Assembly: GCA_000752035.1 (NCBI GenBank)
Contig: CCFE01000024.1
Coordinates: forward strand, 186,001-250,000
Direction: 5' to 3'
Origin: Bacillus rubiinfantis
GTDB lineage: Bacteria; Bacillota; Bacilli; Bacillales; Cytobacillaceae
Length of the DNA stretch: 64,000 nt
Shown piece after piece: positions 56,490 to 64,000 of the stretch; within the stretch, counting starts at the first letter, position 1; the number at the start of each line of letters is the position of its first letter. A model generated the notes under the pieces. That model did no database searches, was not told the origin of the DNA, and saw nothing but the letters and a program-made list of their open reading frames with translations. The position numbers and the translations under genes are program-made.

Positions 56490-57390
56490 TTACGTTTCCT
56501 CCCTTCTGACCCTCAAGTGCTCGTTTGATAACAGCCATTCTAACATAAACGCCATTTTCCATTTGTTTAAAAATCCTAGAACGACTACATTCGACAAGGC
56601 TATCAGCAATCTCAACATTTCTGTTTACCGGTGCCGGATGCATGATAATGCTACCATGCTTCATATTTTTTTCTCGCTCCACTGTCAAGCCAAACTGCTG
56701 ATGATACTCATTCGCAGTAAAACTACCTTTTTGACCATGACGCTCATGTTGGACGCGCAGCAGCATAACAACATCAGCTTGTTTAACCGCTTCATCCACT
56801 GATACATAGCGTGACACATCAAGACTGCGATCAAACCATGGTTCGGGACCGGAAAAAATCACGTTGGCACCCAATCTTGTTAAAACATCTGCGTTGGAGT
56901 GAGCTACCCGGCTATGGCGAATATCACCGATGATTGCTACCGTCAAGCCGGTAAAATCATCAAACTCCTGGTAAATCGTCATTAAATCTAATAATGATTG
57001 AGTTGGATGATGACCGCACCCATCACCTCCATTAATAATTGGAATGTTAACCTTATCAACAAGTTCATCAAAATAACGATCTTGACCATGGCGGATAACC
57101 ATAGTATTGACACCAATCGCCTCTAAGGTTTTTACCGTATCATATAAGGTTTCGCCTTTTTGCACACTTGAGGTTCCGATTTCAAATGGTATTACTTTCA
57201 TCCCCAGCCGTCTTTCTGCCACTTCAAAGCTACATTTCGTTCTTGTGCTTGCTTCATAGAAAAGATTAGCAGCAAATAATTGTCCCTCAGGCTTCCAAAC
57301 CAAGCCTTCTGAAAATTTCTTAGCGTCCTCTAAAATTTGAAAAATCTCTCCCACTTTTAACTCATTCGTTGTTAGTAAATGTGTAATCAT
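56449..57390 (-). CDS. pyrB: Aspartate carbamoyltransferase
   Basis: A 313-residue enzyme that makes carbamoyl-aspartate. The carbamoyl phosphate loop STRTKCSFEVAE, the GHHPTQSLLDL segment and HPAPVNRNVE are intact. No PyrI regulatory subunit is encoded, as in other Bacillaceae. It has an attenuator of its own upstream. The C-terminus is somewhat longer than I recall for B. subtilis and runs into pyrC. Confidence 0.97.
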   Translation of the reverse strand: MITHLLTTNELKVGEIFQILEDAKKFSEGLVWKPEGQLFAANLFYEASTRTKCSFEVAERRLGMKVIPFEIGTSSVQKGETLYDTVKTLEAIGVNTMVIRHGQDRYFDELVDKVNIPIINGGDGCGHHPTQSLLDLMTIYQEFDDFTGLTVAIIGDIRHSRVAHSNADVLTRLGANVIFSGPEPWFDRSLDVSRYVSVDEAVKQADVVMLLRVQHERHGQKGSFTANEYHQQFGLTVEREKNMKHGSIIMHPAPVNRNVEIADSLVECSRSRIFKQMENGVYVRMAVIKRALEGQKGGNVNATAYPERIIHSI

Positions 57391-57413
57391 AAATGCGCCC
57401 CCTGTTTTAATTT

Positions 57414-57540
57414 CAAAAAAACACCCTAATCAATAGACTAGGGTGTAAATTCATACGCCAAAACAAGTTTAAGAAATAACAGCTTAAACTCGCTTGTCAC
57501 ACCCTTGGAAGCCTCTCCGGACTTCATTTAAAAGGTTTTA
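57414..57540 (-). promoter_or_regulatory. PyrR attenuator 3 (pyrP-pyrB)
   Basis: On the minus strand the PyrR-binding loop AGTCCGGAGAGGCTTCCAAGG (within 57503-57524) is followed by an intrinsic terminator with stem ACACCCTA/TAGGGTGT and seven T residues (57414-57446). The segment GGGTGT next to the loop can pair with ACACCC of the terminator to give the antiterminator. UMP-loaded PyrR should stabilise the loop and let the terminator form. Confidence 0.88.
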
Positions 57541-58854
57541 TTAGGCAGTTCTTTTTTCATTTGTTGTTCCATCGGTTTTGAACATATCATCATCAACTTG
57601 TGGTCTTCCAGGCAGGATTACATTTAGCAATACTCCAAAAATTGCTGCCAGTGCCATTCCTTGAATTTGAATATCTTTAAACGGCAGTTTAAGTACAGCC
57701 CCGCCAATACCGATGATCAGAATCACAGAGGCAATCACTAGATTGCGTTTATCATCAAAGTCAATTTTGCTATCAACCAGCATTCGCAAGCCTGATGAAG
57801 CAATAATTCCAAACAATAGAATCGATACACCACCCATAACAGGTGTTGGAATACTATGAATGAGGGCAGTTATTTTTCCGATAAATCCGAACAAGATAGC
57901 GAAAACCGCGGCACCAGCAAGAACATATACACTGTAGACACGGGTGATGGCCAAGACACCAATATTTTCTCCATATGTTGTTTTTGGCGGCCCGCCAACA
58001 AGTGCTGAGACAATGGAGGCCATTCCATCTCCAAGAAGCGAGCGATGTAAACCTGGCTCTTTAATATAATCACGGCCAACCACTTTACTTAAGATAAGCT
58101 GGTGACCGATGTGTTCCGAGATGGTAACGATTGCTACCGGGACCATCAGCCAGAATATATCCCACGTGAACGACACTTTATAACTGACAAACGGAATAAT
58201 GAATTTCGGCATTTCAAACCAATTTGCTTTAACTACTGGAGTAAAGTCGACAATGCCGACAACCAGGGCATAAACATAACCAACCACAATCCCTGCTAAA
58301 ATTGGGATGATACTAAGTACTTTTTTCGCAAACATTGAGAAAATTATCGTGGCCGCTAAAGTGACCAAAGCAACGGAGAAGTGGAGCACACTGTACTTAC
58401 CATCCGGGTTATTCATCGCCATACCAACTGAAGTTGAGGCAACCGATAAACCGATAACAATTATAACTGGTCCGACAACAACCGGTGGCAAGAGATTCAT
58501 AATCCAGCGATAGCCGCCTTTACGGATGATTAGAGCAACGATTCCATAGACGAATCCAACAAGAAAGGTACCGATCATCGCAGCGCCAGGACCAAATGAC
58601 TCATTTAAAAATTTGATTGGAATGATGTAAGCAAACGATGAACCGAGATATGCGGGTACTTGAAATTTTGTGATAAGCAGAAATGCTAGTGTTCCGAGCC
58701 CGCTTGAGATGAGGGCAATCGCAGGGTCTAAACCGACTAGATATGGAACTAGAATTGTTGCTCCAAACATGGCAAATAAATGCTGAATACTTAATGTAAG
58801 CCATTGAGCTGTCTTTGGCTTATCTTTTACATCTAAGATTGGCTGGTTGTTCAT
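57541..58854 (-). CDS. pyrP: Uracil permease
   Basis: A 437-residue NCS2 family transporter with about 12-14 membrane helices. It takes up uracil with protons. The N-terminal LSIQHLFAMFGATILVP and the later GGPPKTTYGENIG segment are family signatures. It stands between two attenuators, between pyrR and pyrB, as in B. subtilis. Confidence 0.96.
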   Translation of the reverse strand: MNNQPILDVKDKPKTAQWLTLSIQHLFAMFGATILVPYLVGLDPAIALISSGLGTLAFLLITKFQVPAYLGSSFAYIIPIKFLNESFGPGAAMIGTFLVGFVYGIVALIIRKGGYRWIMNLLPPVVVGPVIIVIGLSVASTSVGMAMNNPDGKYSVLHFSVALVTLAATIIFSMFAKKVLSIIPILAGIVVGYVYALVVGIVDFTPVVKANWFEMPKFIIPFVSYKVSFTWDIFWLMVPVAIVTISEHIGHQLILSKVVGRDYIKEPGLHRSLLGDGMASIVSALVGGPPKTTYGENIGVLAITRVYSVYVLAGAAVFAILFGFIGKITALIHSIPTPVMGGVSILLFGIIASSGLRMLVDSKIDFDDKRNLVIASVILIIGIGGAVLKLPFKDIQIQGMALAAIFGVLLNVILPGRPQVDDDMFKTDGTTNEKRTA

Positions 58855-58879
58855 CCTTAATCTCCCCTTGTACTAAATT

Positions 58880-58982
58880 AAATAACCCTCTTCACCTGTG
58901 AGGCAAAGAGGGTTTGTAAGTACAGATAATTAATAACTGTATTATTCCCCCTTTGTCAGCCTCACAGGACTACTATTAAAAG
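58880..58982 (-). promoter_or_regulatory. PyrR attenuator 2 (pyrR-pyrP)
   Basis: On the minus strand the PyrR-binding loop AGTCCTGTGAGGCTGACAAAGG-type element (58950-58971) is followed by a terminator with stem AACCCTCTT/AAGAGGGTT (58884-58914). The terminator loop contains GCCTCACAGG, an exact 10-nt complement of CCTGTGAGGC in the PyrR-binding loop, so the antiterminator is directly visible. Confidence 0.87.
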
Positions 58983-58991
58983 GGTGGCTAT

Positions 58992-59534
58992 TTATTTGTC
59001 ATATATACTTACTTGATCTACCTTGTCAACTTCTGACAGTTCAACAACAATTTTTTCACTGTTCGATGTGGGAATGTTTTTTCCAACATAATCAGCTCTA
59101 ATTGGCAGCTCACGATGACCACGGTCAACCAGCACAGCAAGCTGAATTGCTGCCGGACGCCCTAAATCCATTAAGGCATCGAGACCTGCCCTCACTGTCC
59201 GCCCAGTATATAAAACATCATCAACAAGAATTACCTTTTGATTATTAATCGAAAACGGAATATCTGATCCTTTAACCAAAGGTTCTTGGTTAGCCGTTTT
59301 TGTTGATAAATCATCACGGTACAGAGTAATGTCCAATTCTCCAACAGGGATGGCTTCTCCTTCAATTTGTTCGATTCTTGCTGCCAAACGTTTGGCTAAA
59401 TAAATACCTCTGGTCCTTATTCCGACGAGTACACAATCTTGAATTCCTTTGTTTTTCTCAATGATTTGATGAGCAATCCGAGTCATGGCACGTCCGATAG
59501 CTTGCTCATCGAGAACAAGAGCTTTTTGGCTCAC
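58992..59534 (-). CDS. pyrR: Pyr operon attenuation regulator / uracil phosphoribosyltransferase PyrR
   Basis: A 180-residue RNA-binding regulator with residual uracil phosphoribosyltransferase activity; the PRPP motif VILVDDVLYTGRT is intact. UMP promotes its binding to the three upstream loops in the operon. The start is GTG at 59534 (VSQKALVLDEQ) with AAGGTGGG just upstream. The open frame continues upstream through the attenuator terminator but that part is not protein-coding. Confidence 0.96.
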   Translation of the reverse strand: MSQKALVLDEQAIGRAMTRIAHQIIEKNKGIQDCVLVGIRTRGIYLAKRLAARIEQIEGEAIPVGELDITLYRDDLSTKTANQEPLVKGSDIPFSINNQKVILVDDVLYTGRTVRAGLDALMDLGRPAAIQLAVLVDRGHRELPIRADYVGKNIPTSNSEKIVVELSEVDKVDQVSIYDK

Positions 59535-59560
59535 ATGTCCCACCTTCTTTTTCATAATGT

Positions 59561-59676
59561 AAAAAAACCCTCTCACCATTTCGGCGAGAGGGTAAACGTT
59601 GACTTTGTCCTTCTTAAAGATTGTAAACCGTTTCCTTCTCAGCCTCACTGGACTGAATTTAAAGGCATATTCAACT
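59561..59676 (-). promoter_or_regulatory. PyrR attenuator 1 (5' leader of the pyr operon)
   Basis: On the minus strand the PyrR-binding loop AGTCCAGTGAGGCTGAGAAGG-type element (59634-59654) precedes an intrinsic terminator with stem ACCCTCTC/GAGAGGGT (arms include CGCC and GGTG) and seven T residues (59561-59593). GGCTGAGAAGG in the loop can pair with CCTCTCGCC of the terminator, forming the antiterminator. Confidence 0.9.
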
Positions 59677-59682
59677 AAAGAA

Positions 59683-59711
59683 ATAGTACTTTAAATTCTC
59701 ATGCATGTCAA
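59683..59711 (-). promoter_or_regulatory. Promoter of the pyr operon
   Basis: Minus-strand -35 TTGACA (59706-59711, perfect), 17-nt spacer, -10 TACTAT (59683-59688). It begins 4 nt after the rluD stop codon and leads directly into attenuator 1. Confidence 0.85.
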
Positions 59712-59714
59712 CGA

Positions 59715-60620
59715 TTATTTTCGCAATTGTGCTAATAGCTTTACCATGTCTGCTGGAAGTGGTGCTTCGAATTCTAAATATTCATTAGTCCGAGGATGCT
59801 GAAAGCCAAGTATGCCGGCATGCAGAGCCTGCCCATCAATCGATAATGTTTTCTTCGGTCCATACTTTGGATCCCCCGCAAGCGGATAGCCAATATATTT
59901 CATATGGACACGAATCTGATGAGTTCTTCCTGTTTCCAACTGACACTCTATAAAGGTAAAATCATTAAACCGTTCCAATACTTGAAAATGAGTAACAGCG
60001 TGCTTTCCCTTATCAACAACTGCCATACTCTGGCGATCTTTGCTGTCCCTGCCTAACGGTGCATCAATCGTTCCATAGTCATGTGGGATGACACCGTGGA
60101 CAATCGCTTTATATTTACGGGTAACCGTTTTTTCAACAAGCTGATTTACGAGACTTTCATGGGCAAGATCATTTTTCGCAACCATTAATAAACCAGAAGT
60201 ATCCTTATCAATCCGATGGACAATACCAGGTCTAAGCACACCATTAATTCCCGATAAATCTTTGCAATGGGCCATTAAGCCATTCACTAAAGTACCTGTC
60301 ATATGCCCTGGAGCGGGATGAACCACCATTCCTCGAGGCTTATTGACGACTAACACATCACGATCTTCATAATATATGTCTAAAGCCATCTCTTCTGGTA
60401 CTACATCTAACTCTTCAGGATCTGGAATAGAGATGTTTATAACATCATTTGTGCTGCATTTATAATTTGTTTTTACCGTTTTGCCATTTACAAGGACATT
60501 GCCCTCTTTAATCCATTGTTGAACCTGTGTCCTTGACCACTCATCATCAATTCCGGTAATAACCTTATCGATGCGGTCGCCTCGTTGTTCTTCAAGAACG
60601 ATATATTCGATTTTATCCAT
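59715..60620 (-). CDS. rluD: RluD-family 23S rRNA pseudouridine synthase (YlyB)
   Basis: A 301-residue pseudouridine synthase. It has an N-terminal S4 RNA-binding domain (about 12-75) and the catalytic aspartate in HRIDKDTSGL, with LETGRTHQIRVH further on. I use the ATG at 60620 preceded by AAAGGAG; ten earlier codons lack a signal. Known as ylyB in B. subtilis; the exact rRNA target is inferred from the family. It overlaps lspA by 8 nt. Confidence 0.93.
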   Translation of the reverse strand: MDKIEYIVLEEQRGDRIDKVITGIDDEWSRTQVQQWIKEGNVLVNGKTVKTNYKCSTNDVINISIPDPEELDVVPEEMALDIYYEDRDVLVVNKPRGMVVHPAPGHMTGTLVNGLMAHCKDLSGINGVLRPGIVHRIDKDTSGLLMVAKNDLAHESLVNQLVEKTVTRKYKAIVHGVIPHDYGTIDAPLGRDSKDRQSMAVVDKGKHAVTHFQVLERFNDFTFIECQLETGRTHQIRVHMKYIGYPLAGDPKYGPKKTLSIDGQALHAGILGFQHPRTNEYLEFEAPLPADMVKLLAQLRK

Positions 60621-61086
60621 TTGTTTTCTCCTTTGACTTTCTCTCCTCAAGTAGCATTTGAATTATTAATAGGCCTACACCTATAACCAAAGCGGAATCG
60701 GCAATATTAAAGACAGGGAAATTGTAGCTAAAAATATATGTATGAATAAAGTCAACCACTTCCTGCCGAAATACACGATCAATAAAATTTCCAATCGCAC
60801 CGCCAAGCATCAGAGCTAGGGATACGCCAAGCAATTTCTTTCCTTTGGCATTTTTCTGCAGATAGATTATTATGCCAATAATCACCACAACGGTAATAAC
60901 GTAAAAAAGCCACATCTGACCTTGTAATATTCCCCATGCAGCACCGCGGTTGCGATGAGAGGTGATATAAAAAAAATTATCAATAATAGGGATACTTTCC
61001 CCCACATACATATAGTGTTCAATGAACCATTTAGTAACCTGATCAAGCATTATTACAAACATTGCGATTAAATAATAGTAAAACAC
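60613..61086 (-). CDS. lspA: Lipoprotein signal peptidase
   Basis: A 157-residue membrane aspartyl protease (signal peptidase II) with four helices that cleaves prolipoproteins. The catalytic aspartates lie in GNFIDRVF and FNIADSALV. The start is GTG at 61086, about 7 nt after GGAGGTT. Confidence 0.97.
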   Translation of the reverse strand: MFYYYLIAMFVIMLDQVTKWFIEHYMYVGESIPIIDNFFYITSHRNRGAAWGILQGQMWLFYVITVVVIIGIIIYLQKNAKGKKLLGVSLALMLGGAIGNFIDRVFRQEVVDFIHTYIFSYNFPVFNIADSALVIGVGLLIIQMLLEERKSKEKTNG

Positions 61087-61184
61087 AAAATAACCTCCAC
61101 ATCCCTAAACGGTTCACCTTTTTCCGGCAAACTGTTTTTCTGATTTCTTTTGCATTTTAGCATATTTAACCGCAAAACGACAAT

Positions 61185-61487
61185 TTAAGGTGATAAAAAG
61201 GGCGGTTGTAGTGGCTTTTTATAAAAGGTTGCTAATGTATTGGAGTCTTTAACGGATTTAATGGTGGGAAGCATGGTCAATAACTGTTCCGGTATTAGTT
61301 CACCGGAAATTTCACATTGGCCAAATTGACCTGATTGAATTTTTGCAAGCGCCGTTTCAACATCATCTAATTCTTCTTGTAAGATATCGGTTAACCAATC
61401 GTTTTTCTGTCTCACCTTTAATGCTTTCAATAAGTCTGCTTTCGTTTGACGGAGTTCCATAAACATTTCTTCCTGCTTCGCAATCAT
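61185..61487 (-). CDS. ylyA: DksA/TraR-like protein YlyA with degenerate zinc finger
   Basis: A 100-residue protein between ileS and lspA, the place of B. subtilis ylyA, an RNA polymerase-binding, forespore-expressed DksA-like regulator of germination genes. The acidic helical hairpin (about 1-50) and the QSGQFGQCEISGELIPEQ segment fit. Of the four zinc-ligand cysteines of DksA/TraR proteins only the first remains; the other three positions read S, S and D. GGAGGT precedes the ATG at 61487. Confidence 0.8.
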   Translation of the reverse strand: MIAKQEEMFMELRQTKADLLKALKVRQKNDWLTDILQEELDDVETALAKIQSGQFGQCEISGELIPEQLLTMLPTIKSVKDSNTLATFYKKPLQPPFLSP

Positions 61488-61513
61488 TATTGTTTACCTC
61501 CGTTTCGTCATTT

Positions 61514-61543
61514 GTTATATTATGTCCCTGTATTTACTGTAAA
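61514..61543 (-). promoter_or_regulatory. Putative promoter of ylyA-lspA-rluD
   Basis: Minus-strand TTTACA (61538-61543), 18-nt spacer, TATAAC (61514-61519) fits sigma-A. The same place contains CATAATA (61518-61524), a match to the -10 consensus of forespore sigma-G, with a weak -35. Both may be used. Confidence 0.5.
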
Positions 61544-61589
61544 CACTTAATAACATTTGACATCATGAACAACAATTAACGGAGCAGGA

Positions 61590-61627
61590 AAAAATTATAA
61601 AGCCCCGTACTTCGGAGTACAGGGCTA
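61590..61627 (-). terminator. Terminator of ileS
   Basis: On the minus strand AGCCCTGTACT/AGTACGGGGCT around CCGA-type loop is followed by TTATAATTTTTT, 8 nt after the ileS stop codon. Confidence 0.85.
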
Positions 61628-61634
61628 CAATTTT

Positions 61635-64000
61635 TTAATAATTTTCTTTTACAACATGAGCACAGCGTGGGCATAGGGTCGGATGGTCAGGATCTTGACC
61701 AACTTCAGGGGTAACGACCCAGCATCGTTCACATGTTTCACCTTCGGCTTTTGAGACAACAATTGCTGCTGATGGTAATTTTATTGCATTTTCAGGGGCT
61801 TCCTGATAAGTCCCGGCAATTTCGAACGAGGAAACGATAAATAACTGAGCAATGTTTTCTGTGATTGATGCCAACAATTCCATTGTGTTCTCGTTTCCAT
61901 AAAGAGTAACTTTAGCTGTTAATGATTTACCAATTACTTTCTCATTACGAGCTTCCTCCAGAGCTTTTAGAACATCATCACGGAGTTCCATAAAGGCAGT
62001 CCATTTTGTTTCTAAAGCCTCGGCACCCGCAAGTTCTTGGTATTCAGGCATATCAGTTAATTGCACACTTTCCTCGGTAACACCAGGGATGTAAGGCCAT
62101 ACCTCATCAGCCGTATGTGAAAGGATTGGTGACACTAATTTTGCCAAAGAAACAACAGATTGGTACAAAACAGTCTGAATTGCGCGACGATCCCGATGAG
62201 CAGAAGCTTCGATATACAAAATGTCTTTCGCAAAATCAAGATAAAACGCACTTAAATCTAATGTACAGAAATTGTTGATAGCATGATAAATACCGGAGTA
62301 ATCATAGTTTTCGTAAGCATTGCGAACCAATTTAATCAGCTTGTTCAGCTTCACGAGCATAAATTGGTCAACTTCTCTTAGGTTCTCGTAAGCAACCTTA
62401 TCAGTTTCTGGATTAAAGTCAGCCAAATTTCCTAATAAGAAACGGAATGTATTGCGAATTTTTCGATATACTTCAGCAACTTGTTTTAAAATTGCATCAG
62501 AGACGCGCACGTCAGCTTGGTAATCAACAGAGGCAACCCATAAACGGAGAATATCCGCGCCTAATTGATTCATGACCTTAGCTGGAACAACGACATTGCC
62601 GATTGATTTACTCATTTTTCTTCCTTCACCATCAAGGGCAAAGCCATGACTTAATACACCTTTGTATGGTGCCTTACCAGTTACGGCAACCGCTGTTGAT
62701 AACGATGAGTTAAACCAGCCGCGATACTGGTCAGAGCCTTCAAGGTACAAATCAGCCGGACGTACCAAGTCTTCCCTTTCAAGAAGAACGGCCTGGTGCG
62801 AAGAACCAGAATCGAACCATACATCCATAATATCAGTTTCTTTTGAAAAAATACCGTTGGGACTCCCAGGATGGGTGAATCCTTCTGGAAGTAAATCTTT
62901 TGCTTCCCGTTCAAACCAGACATTTGACCCATGCTGGCGGAACAGATCAGAAATATGTTGGATCGTTTCGTCGGTAATAATTTCTTCGCCATTTTCCGCA
63001 TAAAATACTGGAATCGGTACACCCCATACACGCTGTCTTGAGATACACCAGTCACCACGGTCACGAATCATATTGAACAGACGAGTTTCTCCCCAGGCAG
63101 GAACCCATTTCGTTTCCTTCACAGCTTCCAACAATTGTTCACGGAAGTCTTTAATAGATGCAAACCATTGTGCAGTCGCCCGGAAAATTACCGGCTTCTT
63201 CGTCCGCCAGTCATGCGGATAAGAGTGAGTAATGAATGACAGTTTCAACAAAGTACCCAGTTCTTCTAATTTTTGCCCAATAGGTTTATTGGCATCCTCA
63301 TAGAATAAGCCTTCAAAACCAGGTGCTTCCTCAGTCATATAACCTTTATCGTCAACAGGACAAAGTACATCTAGACCATATTTCTGACCAACTAAGAAGT
63401 CATCTTCCCCATGACCTGGCGCTGTATGAACACAGCCCGTTCCTGCATCTGTCGTGACATGCTCGCCTAACATTACTAAGGAATCACGTCCATAAATTGG
63501 ATGGCTGGCAACAATGAATTCTAATTCGGTGCCTTTTACTTTTTGTACTACCTGTGGGTCTTCCCAGCCGATTTCCTTACTGGCCGACTCAAGCAGGCTC
63601 TGGGCAACGAGATATTTATGACCGTTAACAGCCACAACAACATAGCTTAAGTCTGGATGAACTGAAATCCCCAAGTTTGCCGGAATTGTCCATGGAGTAG
63701 TTGTCCAGATGACGATTTCTGTTTCCTGATCAAGGACACCTTTACCATCCTTTACTTTAAAGGCAACATAGATGGATGGAGAACGTTTATCTTTATATTC
63801 GATTTCCGCTTCAGCAAGTGCAGACTCACTGGAAGGAGACCAATAAACAGGCTTTAATCCTTTATAGATATAGCCTTTTTTCGCCATTTCGCCAAAAACT
63901 TTAATTTGCTGTGCTTCATATTCCGGCTTTAGCGTAATATATGGATTTTCCCAATCACCTCTAACACCTAGACGTTTAAATTGTGTCCGTTGATTATTAA
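61635..64000 (-). CDS. ileS: Isoleucyl-tRNA synthetase, C-terminal about 788 codons (runs off window)
   Basis: Class I aminoacyl-tRNA synthetase charging isoleucine. The minus strand remains in frame from 61635 to the window edge; the last visible N-terminal part reads QRTQFKRLGVRGDWENPY, so the ATG at 63887 is internal and about 130 N-terminal residues, including the HIGH motif, lie outside. Visible are the editing domain (TTTPWTIPANL, GTGCVHTAPGHGEDD), KMSKS, the anticodon-binding domain and a C-terminal zinc site (CERCW and CPRC). Any T-box leader would be beyond 64000. Confidence 0.97.
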   Translation of the reverse strand, partial: NNQRTQFKRLGVRGDWENPYITLKPEYEAQQIKVFGEMAKKGYIYKGLKPVYWSPSSESALAEAEIEYKDKRSPSIYVAFKVKDGKGVLDQETEIVIWTTTPWTIPANLGISVHPDLSYVVVAVNGHKYLVAQSLLESASKEIGWEDPQVVQKVKGTELEFIVASHPIYGRDSLVMLGEHVTTDAGTGCVHTAPGHGEDDFLVGQKYGLDVLCPVDDKGYMTEEAPGFEGLFYEDANKPIGQKLEELGTLLKLSFITHSYPHDWRTKKPVIFRATAQWFASIKDFREQLLEAVKETKWVPAWGETRLFNMIRDRGDWCISRQRVWGVPIPVFYAENGEEIITDETIQHISDLFRQHGSNVWFEREAKDLLPEGFTHPGSPNGIFSKETDIMDVWFDSGSSHQAVLLEREDLVRPADLYLEGSDQYRGWFNSSLSTAVAVTGKAPYKGVLSHGFALDGEGRKMSKSIGNVVVPAKVMNQLGADILRLWVASVDYQADVRVSDAILKQVAEVYRKIRNTFRFLLGNLADFNPETDKVAYENLREVDQFMLVKLNKLIKLVRNAYENYDYSGIYHAINNFCTLDLSAFYLDFAKDILYIEASAHRDRRAIQTVLYQSVVSLAKLVSPILSHTADEVWPYIPGVTEESVQLTDMPEYQELAGAEALETKWTAFMELRDDVLKALEEARNEKVIGKSLTAKVTLYGNENTMELLASITENIAQLFIVSSFEIAGTYQEAPENAIKLPSAAIVVSKAEGETCERCWVVTPEVGQDPDHPTLCPRCAHVVKENY

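Noticed and set aside
59535..59648. Upstream extension of the pyrR reading frame
   Set aside because: Those codons run through the attenuator terminator; the GTG at 59534 has a ribosome-binding site and gives the normal length.
1..64000. tRNA, rRNA, CRISPR arrays, insertion sequences, prophage or toxin-antitoxin genes
   Set aside because: None recognised; the window is densely filled by the genes listed and intergenic gaps are short.

Overview
This is a 64 kb stretch of a low-GC, endospore-forming Bacillaceae chromosome (Bacillus sensu lato). Three things support that. The gene order is nearly collinear with the ileS-to-ylxM region of Bacillus subtilis. It carries the sporulation peptide gene spoVM and the forespore-type regulator ylyA. 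It also has three PyrR-type attenuators and a FapR-controlled lipid operon. Almost every gene lies on the minus strand, so the biological reading direction is from 64000 down to 1. Only rqcH (46.1-47.8 kb) and rpmB (27.8 kb) are on the plus strand, as their orthologues are relative to their neighbours in B. subtilis.

In transcription order the layout is as follows. (1) 64.0-59.7 kb: 3' part of ileS, ylyA, lspA, rluD. (2) 59.7-47.9 kb: the complete pyrimidine operon pyrR-pyrP-pyrB-pyrC-carA-carB-pyrK-pyrD-pyrF-pyrE, with a sigma-A promoter and three PyrR attenuators (before pyrR, pyrP and pyrB). (3) rqcH, convergent with pyrE and sharing a bidirectional terminator. (4) 45.9-41.1 kb: a P-type Ca2+ ATPase, yloC, remA, gmk, rpoZ. 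(5) 40.95-29.0 kb: a long, tightly packed run coaBC-priA-def-fmt-rsmB-rlmN-prpC-prkC-rsgA-rpe (CoA synthesis, replication restart, translation initiation, rRNA modification, Ser/Thr signalling, ribosome assembly). (6) thiN and spoVM, then plus-strand rpmB. (7) yloU-fakA and sdaAB-sdaAA-recG. (8) 21.7-18.0 kb: fapR-plsX-fabD-fabG-acpP, a fatty acid/phospholipid regulon with a visible FapR operator, followed by rnc-smc-ftsY.

The accessory part is 12.34-0.165 kb. An eight-gene cassette sits between ftsY and ylxM, two genes that are adjacent in B. subtilis. It encodes a secreted/membrane protein with a GATase-like domain, an ABC ATPase, an ABC-2 permease, a membrane coiled-coil protein, a MoxR AAA+ ATPase, a DUF58 protein, a BatA-like VWA membrane protein, and a 929-residue membrane protein with two MIDAS-type VWA domains around a GATase-like domain. 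The genes overlap or are separated by at most 11 nt, so they look like one operon. A hairpin terminator after ftsY insulates the cassette upstream, and ylxM has its own strong promoter just downstream. The parts resemble MoxR/VWA chaperone systems joined to an ABC exporter, but the substrate and function are unknown. This is the most promising candidate for an undescribed system here.

The remainder is conserved housekeeping. I see no tRNA, rRNA, IS element, prophage, CRISPR array or toxin-antitoxin pair. No gene-free stretch exceeds about 290 bp. Several start codons were reset from the longest open frame using Shine-Dalgarno position and remembered family length. Promoter and terminator calls come from reading by eye, without folding software.
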